A stretch of DNA of 64,000 nt from positions 62,001-126,000 of the forward strand of contig JAIXTM010000018.1 of assembly GCA_027483945.1 (NCBI GenBank). The letters run 5' to 3'. Position numbers and translations under genes: made by a program. This DNA comes from Hyphomicrobiales bacterium. GTDB lineage: Bacteria > Pseudomonadota > Alphaproteobacteria > Rhizobiales > Beijerinckiaceae. Position 1 is the first letter of the stretch. Each line of letters begins with the position of its first letter. Shown here piece after piece: positions 25,727-35,837 of the stretch. The notes under the pieces were generated by a model. It was given only the letters and a program-made list of their open reading frames with translations, was not told the DNA's origin and made no database searches.

Positions 25727-27043
25727 CTATTCGCGTTCGATGCGGATGAGCTGGGGGGCTTCCGCGATATGGCCGTCGGCGATGACCTTCTCGAGCGCGG
25801 CGCGGATCGCGGTCTCGGACGTGGCGTAGGTCGTCAGCACGACGGGGACGGCGCGGTGCGAGCGTTGCTCGGGATCGTCGTTCGGCGTCTCCGCCCGGCG
25901 CTGGACGATGCTCTCGAGGGAAATGTCCGCCTGGGCGAGGCGCGTCGCGATGGCGGCCGCGGCGCCCGGCCGGTCGAGCACCGACAGACGGACGTAATAG
26001 CCGCCCTCGTGGCGCTGCATCGGCGCGCGCTTGAGCTTGTCGAGCCGCGCGGTCGGCAGGCCGAATGGCGCTCCGACGCGGCCGCGCGCCACGTCGGAAA
26101 TGTCGGCAACAACCGCGGAGGCGGTGGCGTCACCGCCGGCGCCGGGGCCGACGAGCGTGATCTCGCCGACGGCATCGGCGTCGATCGTCACCGCGTTGGT
26201 GACCCCCATGACCTGCGCGATCGCCGAATCCTTCGGCACCATCGTCGGATGGACCCGCTGCTCGATGCCGCTCTTGCTACGTTCGGCGACGCCGAGGAGC
26301 TTGATGCGAAAGCCGAGATCGTCGGCCATCTTCAGGTCGAGCGGCGTGATGGAGGAGATGCCCTCCACATAGATCGCGTCAGCGTCGATCTCGGTCCCGA
26401 AGGCGAGGCTCGCCAGGATCGAGAGCTTGTGGGCGGTATCGAAGCCGCCGACATCGAAGGTCGGGTCGGCCTCCGCATAGCCGAGGCGCTGGGCGTCGGC
26501 GAGGCAGTCCGCGAAGGACAGGCCCTCCTGCTCCATCCGCGACAGGATGTAGTTGCAAGTGCCGTTGAGGATGCCGGACACGCGAATGATCTCGTTGCCG
26601 GCCAGCGCTTCCCGCAGGGTCTTCACGACCGGGATGCCGCCTGCCGCCGAGGCCTCGAACGCCAAAGCCACGCCGCGCTTCTCGGCGAGCTTCGCCAGGT
26701 CCAGCCCGTGGGCGGCCAGCAGCGCCTTGTTGGCGGTGACGACGTGTTTGCCGGCATCGAGCGCGGCTTCCACGGCGGCCTTGGCGACGCCGTCGGACCC
26801 TCCGATCAGCTCGACGAAGCAGTCGAGGTCCTGCGACCTCGCCATGGCCACCGGATCGTCGAACCAGGCGCAGCGGTCGATGTCGATCCCGCGGTCCCGG
26901 TTCCGGGTGCGCGAGGAGACGCCGACGAGGCGAATGCCACGGCCGCCGCGGCCGAGCGCGTTCTCACGCCGCGAGAGGATGCGCACGACCGATGCGCCCA
27001 CGGTCCCGAGGCCGGCGACGCCGACCCGTAGCGGCTGATCCAT
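25727..27043 (-). CDS. hom: Homoserine dehydrogenase
   Basis: Enzyme of 438 residues that reduces aspartate semialdehyde to homoserine for threonine and methionine synthesis. The NAD(P) fold begins with VGVAGLGTVGASVV, the catalytic domain contains GILNGTCNYILSRM, and a C-terminal ACT domain (about 355-435, RLSVLDRPGAAAAIATRLA) suggests feedback control by an amino acid, normally threonine. It follows the AlaC-like aminotransferase gene by 27 bases, probably as one operon. Confidence 0.96.
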   Translation of the reverse strand: MDQPLRVGVAGLGTVGASVVRILSRRENALGRGGRGIRLVGVSSRTRNRDRGIDIDRCAWFDDPVAMARSQDLDCFVELIGGSDGVAKAAVEAALDAGKHVVTANKALLAAHGLDLAKLAEKRGVALAFEASAAGGIPVVKTLREALAGNEIIRVSGILNGTCNYILSRMEQEGLSFADCLADAQRLGYAEADPTFDVGGFDTAHKLSILASLAFGTEIDADAIYVEGISSITPLDLKMADDLGFRIKLLGVAERSKSGIEQRVHPTMVPKDSAIAQVMGVTNAVTIDADAVGEITLVGPGAGGDATASAVVADISDVARGRVGAPFGLPTARLDKLKRAPMQRHEGGYYVRLSVLDRPGAAAAIATRLAQADISLESIVQRRAETPNDDPEQRSHRAVPVVLTTYATSETAIRAALEKVIADGHIAEAPQLIRIERE

Positions 27044-27070
27044 GAAACCTTCCCGTGAACGGACGGGGCG

Positions 27071-28288
27071 TCAGCCCCTGGCTTGAAGCGGGACGACGTT
27101 GTGCAACGTATCCTCGGCCGTTTCAAGGAAGCGGCGGATGTTGCGCGCGGCCTGGCGGATGCGCTGCTCGTTCTCCACCATGGCGATGCGGACATACTCG
27201 TCGCCGTACTCGCCAAAGCCGATGCCGGGGGCGACCGCGACGTCGGACTTCTCCAGCAGGAGCTTGGAGAATTCGAGGCTGCCCATCTGGCGGAACGGCT
27301 CGGGGATCTTCGCCCAGGCGAACATGGAGGCGGAGGGCGACGGGACCTGGAAGCCGGCGCGGCTGAAGCTCTCCACCAGCGCGTCGCGGCGCTTGCGGTA
27401 GATGTCGCGCATCTCGCGGATGCAATCGTCCGGCCCGTTGAGCGCCGCCGTCGCGGCGACCTGGATCGGCGTGTAGGCGCCATAATCGAGATACGACTTC
27501 ACGCGGGTCAGCGCCGCGAGCAGCCGCTCGTTGCCGACCGCGAAGCCCATGCGCCAGCCGGCCATGGAGAAGGTCTTCGACATGGAGGTGAACTCCACCG
27601 TGACGTCGAAGGCGCCAGGCACCTGGAGCACGGACGGCGGCGGTTCGTCGTCGAAATAGACCTCGGCATAGGCGAGGTCCGACAGGACGATCAGCTCGTG
27701 CTTCTTCGCGAAGGCGATGAGGTCCCTGTAGAAATCCAGCGAAGCGACATAGGCCGTCGGGTTGGCCGGATAGCAGGTGACGACCGCGATCGGCTTGGGG
27801 ATGGAGTGGGCGACCGCCTTCTCCATCGCCCGGAAGAAGTCCTCGTTCGGCTCGGCCGGAACCGAGCGGATCACGCCGCCCGCCATCAGGAAGCCGAAGG
27901 CGTGGATCGGGTAGCTCGGATTGGGCACGATCACCACGTCGCCGGGCGCGGTGATGGCCTGCGCCATGTTGGCGAAGCCTTCCTTGGATCCGAGCGTCGC
28001 GACGACCTGGGTGTCCGGGTTCAGCTTCACGCCGAAGCGGCGCTCGTAATAGCCGGCCTGGGCGCGGCGCAGGCCGCCGATGCCCTTGGACGCGGAATAA
28101 CGGTCGGTCCGCGCCTTTCCGGCGGTCTCGACAAGCTTCTCGATGACGTGCTTGGGCGCCTGGAGGTCCGGGTTGCCCATGCCGAGGTCGATGATGTCGG
28201 CTCCCCGAGCTCGCGCGGCCGCCTTGATGCGATTGACCTGCTCAAAGACATACGGCGGCAGACGCTTGATTCGGTGGAAGTCGCTCAT
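27071..28288 (-). CDS. Class I/II aminotransferase, AlaC-like
   Basis: PLP aminotransferase of 405 residues. The PLP lysine is in TSMSKTFSMAGWRMG; CYPANPTAYVA and DLAYAEVYFD mark the aromatic/PLP pocket. It resembles glutamate-pyruvate aminotransferase AlaC and the LL-diaminopimelate aminotransferase group. Its place directly before hom is typical of Rhizobiales and fits a role in aspartate-family or alanine metabolism. Substrate specificity is not decided by sequence. Confidence 0.85.
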   Translation of the reverse strand: MSDFHRIKRLPPYVFEQVNRIKAAARARGADIIDLGMGNPDLQAPKHVIEKLVETAGKARTDRYSASKGIGGLRRAQAGYYERRFGVKLNPDTQVVATLGSKEGFANMAQAITAPGDVVIVPNPSYPIHAFGFLMAGGVIRSVPAEPNEDFFRAMEKAVAHSIPKPIAVVTCYPANPTAYVASLDFYRDLIAFAKKHELIVLSDLAYAEVYFDDEPPPSVLQVPGAFDVTVEFTSMSKTFSMAGWRMGFAVGNERLLAALTRVKSYLDYGAYTPIQVAATAALNGPDDCIREMRDIYRKRRDALVESFSRAGFQVPSPSASMFAWAKIPEPFRQMGSLEFSKLLLEKSDVAVAPGIGFGEYGDEYVRIAMVENEQRIRQAARNIRRFLETAEDTLHNVVPLQARG

Positions 28289-28411
28289 GGTCCTCGTTCC
28301 TCGGCCCTATGGCGGGGCGCCGGAACGTACCACAACGGCACCCCGGCGGCTAATGGCAGCGCTCTAGCGCGTCCTTCCGGACGGCGCCACGGACAAAAGG
28401 CGGTTCCCGCC

Positions 28412-28705
28412 TCAGTTCGTCGGCGTCTTGGCCCGCGGCGCGGCACCGGCCTGGGCGGCGTGGCGCTTGCGCAGCGCCTCCAGCTCGGCCTCGGCGCGCT
28501 TCACCTCGTCGGCGGTCTTGGGCTTGGTCCGCTCGGGCGCGGCCGTCCCGACCGGAACGTATTCCAGCGTCGCGGGCCGCGTCTGCGCGATGAAGTCGGG
28601 TCGCTGGGGCGCTTCGGTGGCGAATCCGGTGGACCGTGCCACGGACTGGCACCCCGCGAGCGCCCCGGCGGCGACCGCCATCGAAATGACCGTATGCAGT
28701 TTCAC
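28412..28705 (-). CDS. Small predicted lipoprotein
   Basis: Protein of 97 residues starting at GTG 28705. A lipobox L-A-G-C at residues 16-19 follows a short basic and hydrophobic leader, so the mature protein should be anchored by a lipidated Cys19. The rest is an unstructured Pro/Thr stretch and a charged helix (ADEVKRAEAELEALRKRH). Start choice: no ATG fits before the lipobox except M9, which would make the signal too short. Function unknown. It is divergent from phaC. Confidence 0.65.
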   Translation of the reverse strand: MKLHTVISMAVAAGALAGCQSVARSTGFATEAPQRPDFIAQTRPATLEYVPVGTAAPERTKPKTADEVKRAEAELEALRKRHAAQAGAAPRAKTPTN

Positions 28706-28827
28706 AGCATGCCCACCATGCAAAAGCGTTGCGGCCAGGATAGGCCTTCGGTTCAATGAACGCATCCGCCGATTGCGGGTTTCATTCGCAGGCCGGATTC
28801 GGTCAAGACGGCGGCAGGGAGACAACG

Positions 28828-30660
28828 ATGGCCGACAGGCCCGCCAGGGAAACGCCAGGCCAGCAGGCGCCGGACCCGGAGACGCCTGCGCCGGACATGC
28901 CGGACTTCGAGCGGCTGTCGCAGAACGCGTCGCGCCTCGTCGAGGAGGCGACCAAGGCGACGATCGCCTATCTGAAGCCGATCCAGGACGGCCAGGCGAC
29001 CGGCGGCATGGCCGACGAGGTGGGCGAGATCGTCAAGACGCTCGGCCATGTGGCGGAAAGCTGGATGATCGATCCGGCCCGCTCGATCGAGGCCCAGAAG
29101 ACGCTGGCGACCGGCTTTATCGACCTGTGGTCGTCGACCTTGCGGAAGATGCAGGGCGAGGAGGTCGACCCCGTCGCGCCGCCCGAGCCGCGAGACAACC
29201 GGTTCAAGGACCCGGAATGGTCGGCGAACCCCGTCTTCGACTTCCTGAAACAGGCCTATCTCTTCACCTCGCGCTGGGCCGAGGACATGGTGGACCGCGC
29301 CGAGGGCGTCGACGAGCACACGCGCCAGAAGGCACGCTTCTACGTCCGCCAGATATCCAGCGCGGTCTCGCCGTCGAACTTCGTCGCCACCAATCCCGAG
29401 CTGCTGCGGGAGACGTTCAAGGAGAACGGCGAGAACCTCGTGCGCGGTATGGCGATGCTCGCCGAGGACATCGAGGCCGGCGGCGGCGAGCTGAAGCTGC
29501 GCCAGTCCGACCCGTCCAAGTTCGAGATCGGCCGCAACATCGCGACGACACCGGGCAAGGTCGTCTTCCGCAACGAGCTGATCGAGCTGCTGCAATACGC
29601 GCCGACGACGGAGAGCGTTCTAAAGCGGCCGCTGCTCATCGTGCCGCCCTGGATCAACAAGTTCTACATCCTCGATCTCAACCCCGAGAAGAGCTTCATC
29701 AAGTGGGCCGTGGACCAGGGTCTCACGGTGTTCTGCATCTCCTGGGTGAACCCGGACGAGCGGCACGCGGAGATGGGGTTCGAGGAATATATGCGCCTCG
29801 GCATCTTCGCGGCGCTCGAGGCGATCGAGAAGGCGACGGGCGAGAAGTCGGTCTCGGCCATCGGCTATTGCGTCGGCGGCACGCTGCTGGCCGTCACCCT
29901 CGCCTATATGGCGGCGAAGAAGGACAAGCGGATCGAGAGCGCGACCTTCTTCACCACGCAGGTCGACTTCACCCATGCGGGCGATCTGAAGGTCTTCGTC
30001 GACGAGGAGCAGATCAAGGCGGTCGAGGAGATGATGCAGGCCCGGGGCTTCCTGCCCGGCGGGCGCATGGCCAAGGCCTTCAACATGCTCAGGCCGAACG
30101 ACCTGATCTGGCCCTACGTGGTCAACGTCTATCTCAAGGGCCAGGCGCCCTTCCCGTTCGACCTGCTCTACTGGAACGCTGATTCCACCCGGATGCCGGC
30201 GCGGAACCATTCGTTCTACCTGCGCAATTGCTACCTCGATAACCGCCTGACCCAGGGCCAGATGGTCATCGACAACACGCAACTCGACCTGAAGAAGGTG
30301 AAGATCCCGATCTACAACCTGGCAACGCGCGAGGACCATATCGCGCCTGCGCGCTCGGTCCTGGTCGGCTCGCAGGCTTTCGGCGGGCCGGTGGAATATG
30401 TGCTGGCGGGGTCCGGCCATATCGCGGGCGTCGTCAACCCGCCGGACAAGAAGAAATACCAGTACTGGACCGGCGGCGCCGGCCAGGACGTGGAGACCTG
30501 GCTGAAGAGCGCCACGGAAAATCCCGGCTCGTGGTGGCCGCACTGGTTCGCCTGGATCGAGGCGCAGGCGCCCGAACGGGTGAAGCCGCGCGTTCCCGGC
30601 AAGGGCAAGCTCAAGCCCTTGGGCGACGCGCCGGGAACTTATGTGAAGATCAAGGCGTAA
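28828..30660 (+). CDS. phaC: Class I poly(3-hydroxyalkanoate) synthase
   Basis: Polymerase of 610 residues that builds PHA from (R)-3-hydroxyacyl-CoA on granule surfaces. The lipase-like box is GYCVGG with nucleophile C348; D503 (TREDHIAP) and H531 ([12 protein letters not shown]) complete the triad. The N-terminal domain, about residues 1-200, contains the SNFVATNPE segment. Length matches class I enzymes. ATG 28828 has AGGGAG upstream; the frame from 28756 adds 24 residues without family likeness. phaA, phaB, phaR and phasin genes are not in this window. Confidence 0.95.
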   Translation: MADRPARETPGQQAPDPETPAPDMPDFERLSQNASRLVEEATKATIAYLKPIQDGQATGGMADEVGEIVKTLGHVAESWMIDPARSIEAQKTLATGFIDLWSSTLRKMQGEEVDPVAPPEPRDNRFKDPEWSANPVFDFLKQAYLFTSRWAEDMVDRAEGVDEHTRQKARFYVRQISSAVSPSNFVATNPELLRETFKENGENLVRGMAMLAEDIEAGGGELKLRQSDPSKFEIGRNIATTPGKVVFRNELIELLQYAPTTESVLKRPLLIVPPWINKFYILDLNPEKSFIKWAVDQGLTVFCISWVNPDERHAEMGFEEYMRLGIFAALEAIEKATGEKSVSAIGYCVGGTLLAVTLAYMAAKKDKRIESATFFTTQVDFTHAGDLKVFVDEEQIKAVEEMMQARGFLPGGRMAKAFNMLRPNDLIWPYVVNVYLKGQAPFPFDLLYWNADSTRMPARNHSFYLRNCYLDNRLTQGQMVIDNTQLDLKKVKIPIYNLATREDHIAPARSVLVGSQAFGGPVEYVLAGSGHIAGVVNPPDKKKYQYWTGGAGQDVETWLKSATENPGSWWPHWFAWIEAQAPERVKPRVPGKGKLKPLGDAPGTYVKIKA

Positions 30661-30700
30661 AGCCCGGCCGGTCCAACCGTTTTTCAGTCTCGAAAGCAAG

Positions 30701-30724
30701 AAGGCCGCCCCGGAGGGCGGCCTT
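30701..30724. terminator. Terminator between phaC and the fadL-like gene
   Basis: A perfect 10-bp stem (30701-30710 with 30715-30724) and CGGA loop, extended by T residues on the plus strand (CCTTTTC). It lies 40 bases after the phaC stop and can also serve the convergent porin gene. Confidence 0.85.
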
Positions 30725-30748
30725 TTCGCAATCGGCATGGCCGGATCG

Positions 30749-32089
30749 TCAGCCCTTGGTGACGAGGGCCGGGATCGGGCGCTTGGGATCGTCCCAGCGA
30801 TACTTGAGGCCGAAGGAGATCACGTCGATCTCGGGCTTGGCCTCGCCCTGGTAGACGATGCCGCGGAAGTCGATGTGGCCGGGAACGATATTGACCGGCG
30901 CGGTCTCGACGAAGAGGTGGCTGTAGCCGAAGTCGAACTGCAGCTTCTCCGAGACCTTGTAGCTGAAGCCGATCGACGTCCAGATCCGGTCGGCGTCGGA
31001 GATGCGCAGGCCGCGCACGTCGTCGGAAACCGGCGACTTGTCGTAGCCGAGGCCGGCGCGGAACGTCCAATTGTCGTTCCACATGTACTCGGCGCCGATG
31101 GCGAAGTGGTAGCTGTCCTTGTAGGCGAAGTTCAGCGAGGTCAGCGGCGCGCCGTTCAGCTGCGAGACGACCGGAATGAAGCCGAAGCGGCTCCAGTTCT
31201 GCCATTCGGCCGTGAAGTGCAGCTGCAGGCGGTCGCCGATCTTCTGCGAGATGCCCAGATTCACGACTTCCGGCAGGTTGAGGTTCGCCTTGATGGGGAT
31301 GTCGACCACCGGCTGGAGCGGGCTCGGCGTCGTGTTGACGAGATTGCCCTCGAGCTGATGGAAGATGGCCGAGCGGAAACCGAGACCGATCGTGGTGGTC
31401 GAAGTCGGCTGGAAGGTGACACCAAGGCGGTAGCCGAAGGCGATGTCGTCGCCCTTGAGCTGCGCGGACGGGGCGGTCGGCAGCGTGGCCGAAGCCGCAT
31501 AGGCGGCGCCGGATCCCCCGATGCCGGTGGCCTGCTTCAGGTCCGCCTTGAAGTACTGGATCTGCAGCGCCGCGCCGACCGACACCCAGTCGGTGATCTT
31601 GAAGCCGACGGTGGGAGCCACGTTGATCGACCGGGCGGTCGAGGAGCGGCCGTAGATCTGGCCGGCATAGGCCTGGTTCTCCGGCTTGGAGCGCAGGCCG
31701 TAAGGCGCATTGGTCGTCAGGCCGATCCAGAGCCGGTCCGACAGCTGCCAGGAGTTGAAGGACGAGGGCAGGACGGCGCCATCGAGACCGATCTCACCCG
31801 TGCCGACGCGGACGGGGGAATTGGTGTTGATCAGCGAATAGGACGCGCTGGGGATCGTCGCCGTCAGGTTCCACTCGCTGCGACGGCCCTCCATGAGGGT
31901 GATCGTCGCCGGATTGAAGAACATCGAGCCGCCGCTGATCGACCCGGAGGCCGCGCCGGCGAAGGCCATGCCGGTTCCTTCCGCGTTCTGGGAACGCAGC
32001 GCGAAAGACTGCGCAAAGGCCGGCGCCGTCGCCAGCAGGGCGGCGGTCGAAACCGCGCCGAGGATCGTGGAACGCATGGAGAGCCGCAT
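30749..32089 (-). CDS. FadL/OmpP1-family outer-membrane transporter
   Basis: Outer-membrane beta-barrel protein of 446 residues with a signal peptide (cleaved near APAFAQ, residue 27). The mature N-terminus carries the family hatch region: SQNAEGTGMAFAGAA and the MFFNPAT motif. Alternating strands rich in aromatic residues continue to the C-terminal GLKYRW segment. FadL proteins admit long-chain fatty acids or other hydrophobic compounds. The start at 32089 (MRLSMRST) follows a GGGGCGGA site; the alternative ATG four codons later has no site. The neighbouring phaC gives a loose link to fatty-acid carbon storage. Confidence 0.9.
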   Translation of the reverse strand: MRLSMRSTILGAVSTAALLATAPAFAQSFALRSQNAEGTGMAFAGAASGSISGGSMFFNPATITLMEGRRSEWNLTATIPSASYSLINTNSPVRVGTGEIGLDGAVLPSSFNSWQLSDRLWIGLTTNAPYGLRSKPENQAYAGQIYGRSSTARSINVAPTVGFKITDWVSVGAALQIQYFKADLKQATGIGGSGAAYAASATLPTAPSAQLKGDDIAFGYRLGVTFQPTSTTTIGLGFRSAIFHQLEGNLVNTTPSPLQPVVDIPIKANLNLPEVVNLGISQKIGDRLQLHFTAEWQNWSRFGFIPVVSQLNGAPLTSLNFAYKDSYHFAIGAEYMWNDNWTFRAGLGYDKSPVSDDVRGLRISDADRIWTSIGFSYKVSEKLQFDFGYSHLFVETAPVNIVPGHIDFRGIVYQGEAKPEIDVISFGLKYRWDDPKRPIPALVTKG

Positions 32090-32512
32090 GGAAATCCGCC
32101 CCGAAAGCTTCTTGTCGCAAGGGGCGTGCGCCCCGGTTGAACAGCATCCTGCCAAGCCGATTCCTGCGCCGCAATACCGCCATGAAACCGCTCCGCTTGT
32201 GGCGAACGGGGCTTGTGCGGCGCAAAAAGACCTTAAAATCACGCCTTTTCGCGGCAGGAGCCCATGTTTCCAGGCGAAGAAGGATGGTTCATATCGAAAC
32301 CATCCCGTTTCAGCCCTTTTTGCCGTTACGCTTGCCAGGGCTTGGCGAAGCGCGAGGCGGCGCGATTTCACCTATGCGTTGCATCGGCGCCACAATCGCA
32401 ACGGGCTTGGACGCCGCCCGGCGGCCGGAGACGCTGCTTCGCTAAAATGCGACTCAATCGGACAACCGGTTCTTGCCGGCGGCGATGGCATGCAGGCGGA
32501 AAGGAGATTTCC
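32090..32512. other. Long intergenic region upstream of the fadL-like gene
   Basis: This 423-base gap is richer in A and T than its surroundings and carries T and A tracts on both strands. Frames crossing it have no ribosome-binding site or domain. It holds a 22-base inverted repeat at 32283-32304 and presumably the promoters of the porin (minus) and of the small secreted protein (plus). Confidence 0.5.
32283..32304. promoter_or_regulatory. Inverted repeat, possible operator
   Basis: GATGGTT (32283-32289) and AACCATC (32298-32304) form a perfect 7-bp inverted repeat around an 8-base AT-rich centre. It lies about 195 bases upstream of the fadL-like start. It has the form of a TetR or GntR operator but could also be a small hairpin. 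Confidence 0.35.
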
Positions 32513-32749
32513 ATGCGCCTGTTCCCGCTTATCGCCTTCCTGGCCGTCTTCTCGCCTCTCCCGCTCTTCGCCCAGGGCCAGCCGGCCATGCCGACCGACC
32601 TGTCGCGATTCTCGGCGCAGGACGCGGCCAAATGGAATGCCCTGGTCGCCGGCGCCAGCGGCGAGGACCGCAAGAAGCTGGAGGAACTGGAGCGGCAGAT
32701 CCGCAAGGAAAGCCCGGCCGCGGCCAAGCTCCTCGACGCCGCCCGCTGA
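32513..32749 (+). CDS. Small secreted helical protein
   Basis: Protein of 78 residues with a signal peptide (MRLFPLIAFLAVF, cleavage after LFAQG near residue 21). The mature 57 residues are charged and mostly helical, with DRKKLEELERQIRKESP. AAAGGAG six bases before ATG 32513 is a strong ribosome-binding site and marks it as a real gene. No family recognised. It is convergent with the GNAT gene seven bases beyond. Confidence 0.65.
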   Translation: MRLFPLIAFLAVFSPLPLFAQGQPAMPTDLSRFSAQDAAKWNALVAGASGEDRKKLEELERQIRKESPAAAKLLDAAR

Positions 32750-32756
32750 ACCGGCA

Positions 32757-33224
32757 TCAGGGCGGCGAGAGCTTCTTCTTGAAGCCCGCATGCGTGCGGG
32801 CATAGCCCAGCCGCTCGTAGAATCGATGCGCGTCCGGTCGTGACAGGTTTGAGGTCAGTTCGAGCACAGGCGCGCCACGGCGCCTGGCTTCGGCCTCGGC
32901 GGCGGCGACCATGCGCGCGCCGATCCCGCCCGATCGGCGGTCTTCCCGGACCTGCACGGCGCGCAGGACGGCCCGGATGGCGCCTCGCGCCGTGATTCCG
33001 GGCATCATCGACAGCAGGAACGTTCCGACCACCTCGCCGTCCAGCTCGGCGACGAAGAGCGCGTGGGAATCGGATGCCGCGATCGCGCGGAATGCCGCTT
33101 CATAGGCGGGCCGCGCGGAAGGATCGGTCGTATCGCCGTGGCCACCCTTGTCGTCGGCCGCATGGAGGGCGACGACGGCATCGAGATCGCTGGCCTCGGC
33201 AAGGCGGATGACCGGTTCGCTCAT
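32757..33224 (-). CDS. GNAT-family N-acetyltransferase
   Basis: Single GNAT domain of 155 residues. Strand 4 and motif A are AIRAVLRAVQVREDRRSGGIGARMV; the C-terminal part ELTSNLSRPDAHRFYERLGY is typical of GNATs acting on small molecules or amino groups. Its ATG overlaps the stop of the double-GNAT gene by four bases (ATGA), so translation is coupled. Third gene in the gatB string. Confidence 0.88.
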   Translation of the reverse strand: MSEPVIRLAEASDLDAVVALHAADDKGGHGDTTDPSARPAYEAAFRAIAASDSHALFVAELDGEVVGTFLLSMMPGITARGAIRAVLRAVQVREDRRSGGIGARMVAAAEAEARRRGAPVLELTSNLSRPDAHRFYERLGYARTHAGFKKKLSPP

Positions 33225-34192
33225 GACAATGCCTTGGTGAAGAAGGCCTCCCGCGAGGCCGAGATGTCGCCGAGGTCGCGCTCGGCGCCGGTGCGCTCGT
33301 AGCCGAGCTGTTCGTACAGCCGATGGGCATTGGTGAAGCGCGTATCGGACCAGAGCCGGATGACCGGGCATCCCCATCCCCTCGCCTCCCGCTCGGCGAG
33401 CGCGACGAGGCGGCGGCCCAGCCCCGTCCCGCGGCGGTCGGGCCGGACATAGAGCCGGTGCAGTTCGGCGATGCCGGGCTCCGGTCTGTCGACGGCGACG
33501 CAGGCGCAGATTCGCCCCTCGCCGTCCTCGACGACGAAGAACAGCCCTTCCGTCGCCGCGAAGGCGAGGTGCGGCGCCAGCAGGTCGGGCAGGTCGTCGT
33601 GCGGATCGACGAAGCAGCCGGGATATTCCGCGAAACACAGGGCGAGGAGCCCGTACAGGTCCTGGCCGTCCCCCGGCTCGGCGCGGCGCAGGACGGCGTC
33701 GCGGCGCAGATGCCGGCGCATGATCGTCGCCGGGATATTGCTGTCGCCGCCGCAGCTGGCTGTCCGGTCCACGGCGCGGAAGCCCTGCGCCGCATAGAAG
33801 GCGATGGCGGGCGCGTTGCGCGGCTCGACCTCCAGGCGGATCTCCGCCGCCTGCGGGAAGCGCCGCGTCACCGCGGCGAGCAGCCGCGCGCCGATGCGCT
33901 GGCCCTGGAACGCCGGATCGACATAGAGCCTGTGGAGGTTGACGGTGCCGGCCGGAGCCTCGCTCGCCAGGGCCGTGCCGGCCAGCGCCCCGTCGGTCTC
34001 GGCCACGAGGAAGGCAGGGCCGCCGATATCGCGCGACAGCGCTTCCGGATTGTGCCATCGGGCGATGGTCTCGGTGACGACTTCCGGACCGAGGATCGCG
34101 TCATAGGTCGCGTGCCACGTCCGCGCGAGCAGCGCGCGGACGGCTTCGATATCCGCCGGCCCCGCGTCGCGGATCGTGACGAGCGCGCTCAT
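33221..34192 (-). CDS. Tandem (two-domain) GNAT acetyltransferase
   Basis: Protein of 323 residues made of two fused GNAT domains. Domain 1 (about 1-155) has [20 protein letters not shown] and ends [10 protein letters not shown]; domain 2 (about 165-323) has [20 protein letters not shown] and ends [10 protein letters not shown]. Both keep the acetyl-CoA loop (Q/R-x-x-G-x-G/A), so both may be active. Its ATG overlaps the gatB stop by four bases and its stop overlaps the next GNAT. Substrates unknown. Confidence 0.88.
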   Translation of the reverse strand: MSALVTIRDAGPADIEAVRALLARTWHATYDAILGPEVVTETIARWHNPEALSRDIGGPAFLVAETDGALAGTALASEAPAGTVNLHRLYVDPAFQGQRIGARLLAAVTRRFPQAAEIRLEVEPRNAPAIAFYAAQGFRAVDRTASCGGDSNIPATIMRRHLRRDAVLRRAEPGDGQDLYGLLALCFAEYPGCFVDPHDDLPDLLAPHLAFAATEGLFFVVEDGEGRICACVAVDRPEPGIAELHRLYVRPDRRGTGLGRRLVALAEREARGWGCPVIRLWSDTRFTNAHRLYEQLGYERTGAERDLGDISASREAFFTKALS

Positions 34193-35661
34193 TCGATGCC
34201 GAGCTTGGCCTTCAACAGCGCGTTGACGGCCTGCGGGTTCGCCTTGCCGCCGGTGGCCTTCATCACCTGGCCGACGAACCAGCCCAGCAGCGTCGGCTTC
34301 TCCCGCGCCTGCTCCACCTTGTCGGGATTGGCCGCGATGATGTCGTCCACCGCCTTCTCGATGGCGCCGGTATCGGTGACCTGCTTGAGGCCGCGCTCCT
34401 CGACGAGCCGGCGCGGATCGCCGCCCTCGGTCCAGACGATCTCGAACAGGTCCTTGGCGATCTTGCCCGAGATGGTCCCCTCGCCGATCAGGTCGACAAT
34501 CGCGCCGAGCTGGTCGGCGGAGACGGGCGACGCCTCGATCCCGACGCCCTGCTTGTTCAGCCGGCCGAAGAGCTCGTTGATGACCCAGTTCGCGGCGGCC
34601 TTGCCGTCGCGGCCCTTGGCGACGGTCTCGAAGAAGTCGGCCGAGCTGCGCTCGGCGACGAGGACGCCGGCATCGTAGGGCGACAGGCCGTACTGCGCGA
34701 TGAACCGCGCCTTCTTGGCGTCGGGCAGTTCCGGCAGGCCTGCGGCCAGCGCATCGACATAGGCCTGGTCGAATTGCAGCGGGAGCAGATCCGGATCGGG
34801 GAAGTAGCGGTAATCGTGCGCCTCCTCCTTGGAGCGCATGGACCGGGTTTCGCCCTTGCCGGGATCGAAGAGCCGCGTCTCCTGGTCGATCCTGCCGCCA
34901 TCCTCCAGGATGCCGATCTGCCGCCGGGCCTCGACCTCGATGGCCTGGCCGATGAAGCGGATCGAATTGACGTTCTTGATCTCGCAGCGCGTGCCCAGCG
35001 GCTCGCCGGGGCGGCGGACCGAGACGTTGACGTCGGCGCGCAGGTTGCCCTTCTCCATGTCGCCGTCGCAGGTGCCGAGATAGCGCAGGATCGTGCGCAG
35101 CTTCGTGACGTAGGCCTTGGCCTCCTCGGACGAGCGCAGGTCCGGCCGCGAGACGATCTCCATCAGCGCGACGCCGGAGCGGTTGAGATCGACGAAGCTC
35201 ATGGTCGGGTGCTGGTCGTGCAGCGACTTGCCGGCATCCTGCTCCAGGTGCAGGCGCTCGATCCCCACGACGATCTGCTCCTCGGGGCCGACATCGACCA
35301 CGACCTCGCCCTCGCCGACGATCGGGCTCTTGTACTGGCTGATCTGGTAGCCCTGCGGCAGGTCCGGATAGAAGTAGTTCTTCCGGTCGAAGACGCTGCG
35401 CAGGTTGATCTGCGCATTGAGACCCAGGCCCGTGCGGATGGCCTGGCGGACGCATTCCTCGTTGATGACCGGCAGCATGCCCGGCATCGCCGCGTCGACG
35501 AAGGACACGTGGTCATTGGCCTCGCCGCCGAACGCGGTCGCGGCGCCGGAGAACAGCTTCGCCTCCGAAGTGACCTGGGCGTGGATCTCCATGCCGATCA
35601 CGACCTCCCAGTCGCCCGTGGCGCCCTTGATCAGCTTGGAGGGTTTGGCGTGCGCGTTCAT
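34189..35661 (-). CDS. gatB: Asp-tRNA(Asn)/Glu-tRNA(Gln) amidotransferase subunit B
   Basis: Protein of 490 residues, normal for GatB. The N-terminal [20 protein letters not shown] and the PGMLPVIN segment identify the family; the kinase-like core follows and the last 140 residues form the helical tail domain that holds tRNA. With GatA and GatC it converts misacylated Glu-tRNA(Gln) (and Asp-tRNA(Asn)) to the correct amide form. gatC-gatA lie 1.1 kb upstream on the same strand, separated by two plus-strand genes. The 3' end overlaps the double-GNAT start. Confidence 0.96.
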   Translation of the reverse strand: MNAHAKPSKLIKGATGDWEVVIGMEIHAQVTSEAKLFSGAATAFGGEANDHVSFVDAAMPGMLPVINEECVRQAIRTGLGLNAQINLRSVFDRKNYFYPDLPQGYQISQYKSPIVGEGEVVVDVGPEEQIVVGIERLHLEQDAGKSLHDQHPTMSFVDLNRSGVALMEIVSRPDLRSSEEAKAYVTKLRTILRYLGTCDGDMEKGNLRADVNVSVRRPGEPLGTRCEIKNVNSIRFIGQAIEVEARRQIGILEDGGRIDQETRLFDPGKGETRSMRSKEEAHDYRYFPDPDLLPLQFDQAYVDALAAGLPELPDAKKARFIAQYGLSPYDAGVLVAERSSADFFETVAKGRDGKAAANWVINELFGRLNKQGVGIEASPVSADQLGAIVDLIGEGTISGKIAKDLFEIVWTEGGDPRRLVEERGLKQVTDTGAIEKAVDDIIAANPDKVEQAREKPTLLGWFVGQVMKATGGKANPQAVNALLKAKLGIE

Positions 35662-35772
35662 CGTCGTCCCGCATTGATCCTGACGGCCCGCCCGGCGGCG
35701 GCGGTCGCGCCTTGGGTAGTGGACGGGAGCGCCATCATCAAGCGCGACGTGACCGAGTGTGGCGGTCGCAAG

Positions 35773-35798
35773 GGAACCCTGACGCGGAATAACGCGTT
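35773..35798 (+). promoter_or_regulatory. Candidate EcfG-type general stress promoter
   Basis: GGAAC (35773-35777), 17 bases, then CGTT (35795-35798), an exact match to the EcfG consensus. The start codon of the 106-residue membrane protein is 40 bases downstream. Confidence 0.7.
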
Positions 35799-35837
35799 CC
35801 CGCTTCGACCTAACCGTGAGCGATAAGGAGTTTCGCC

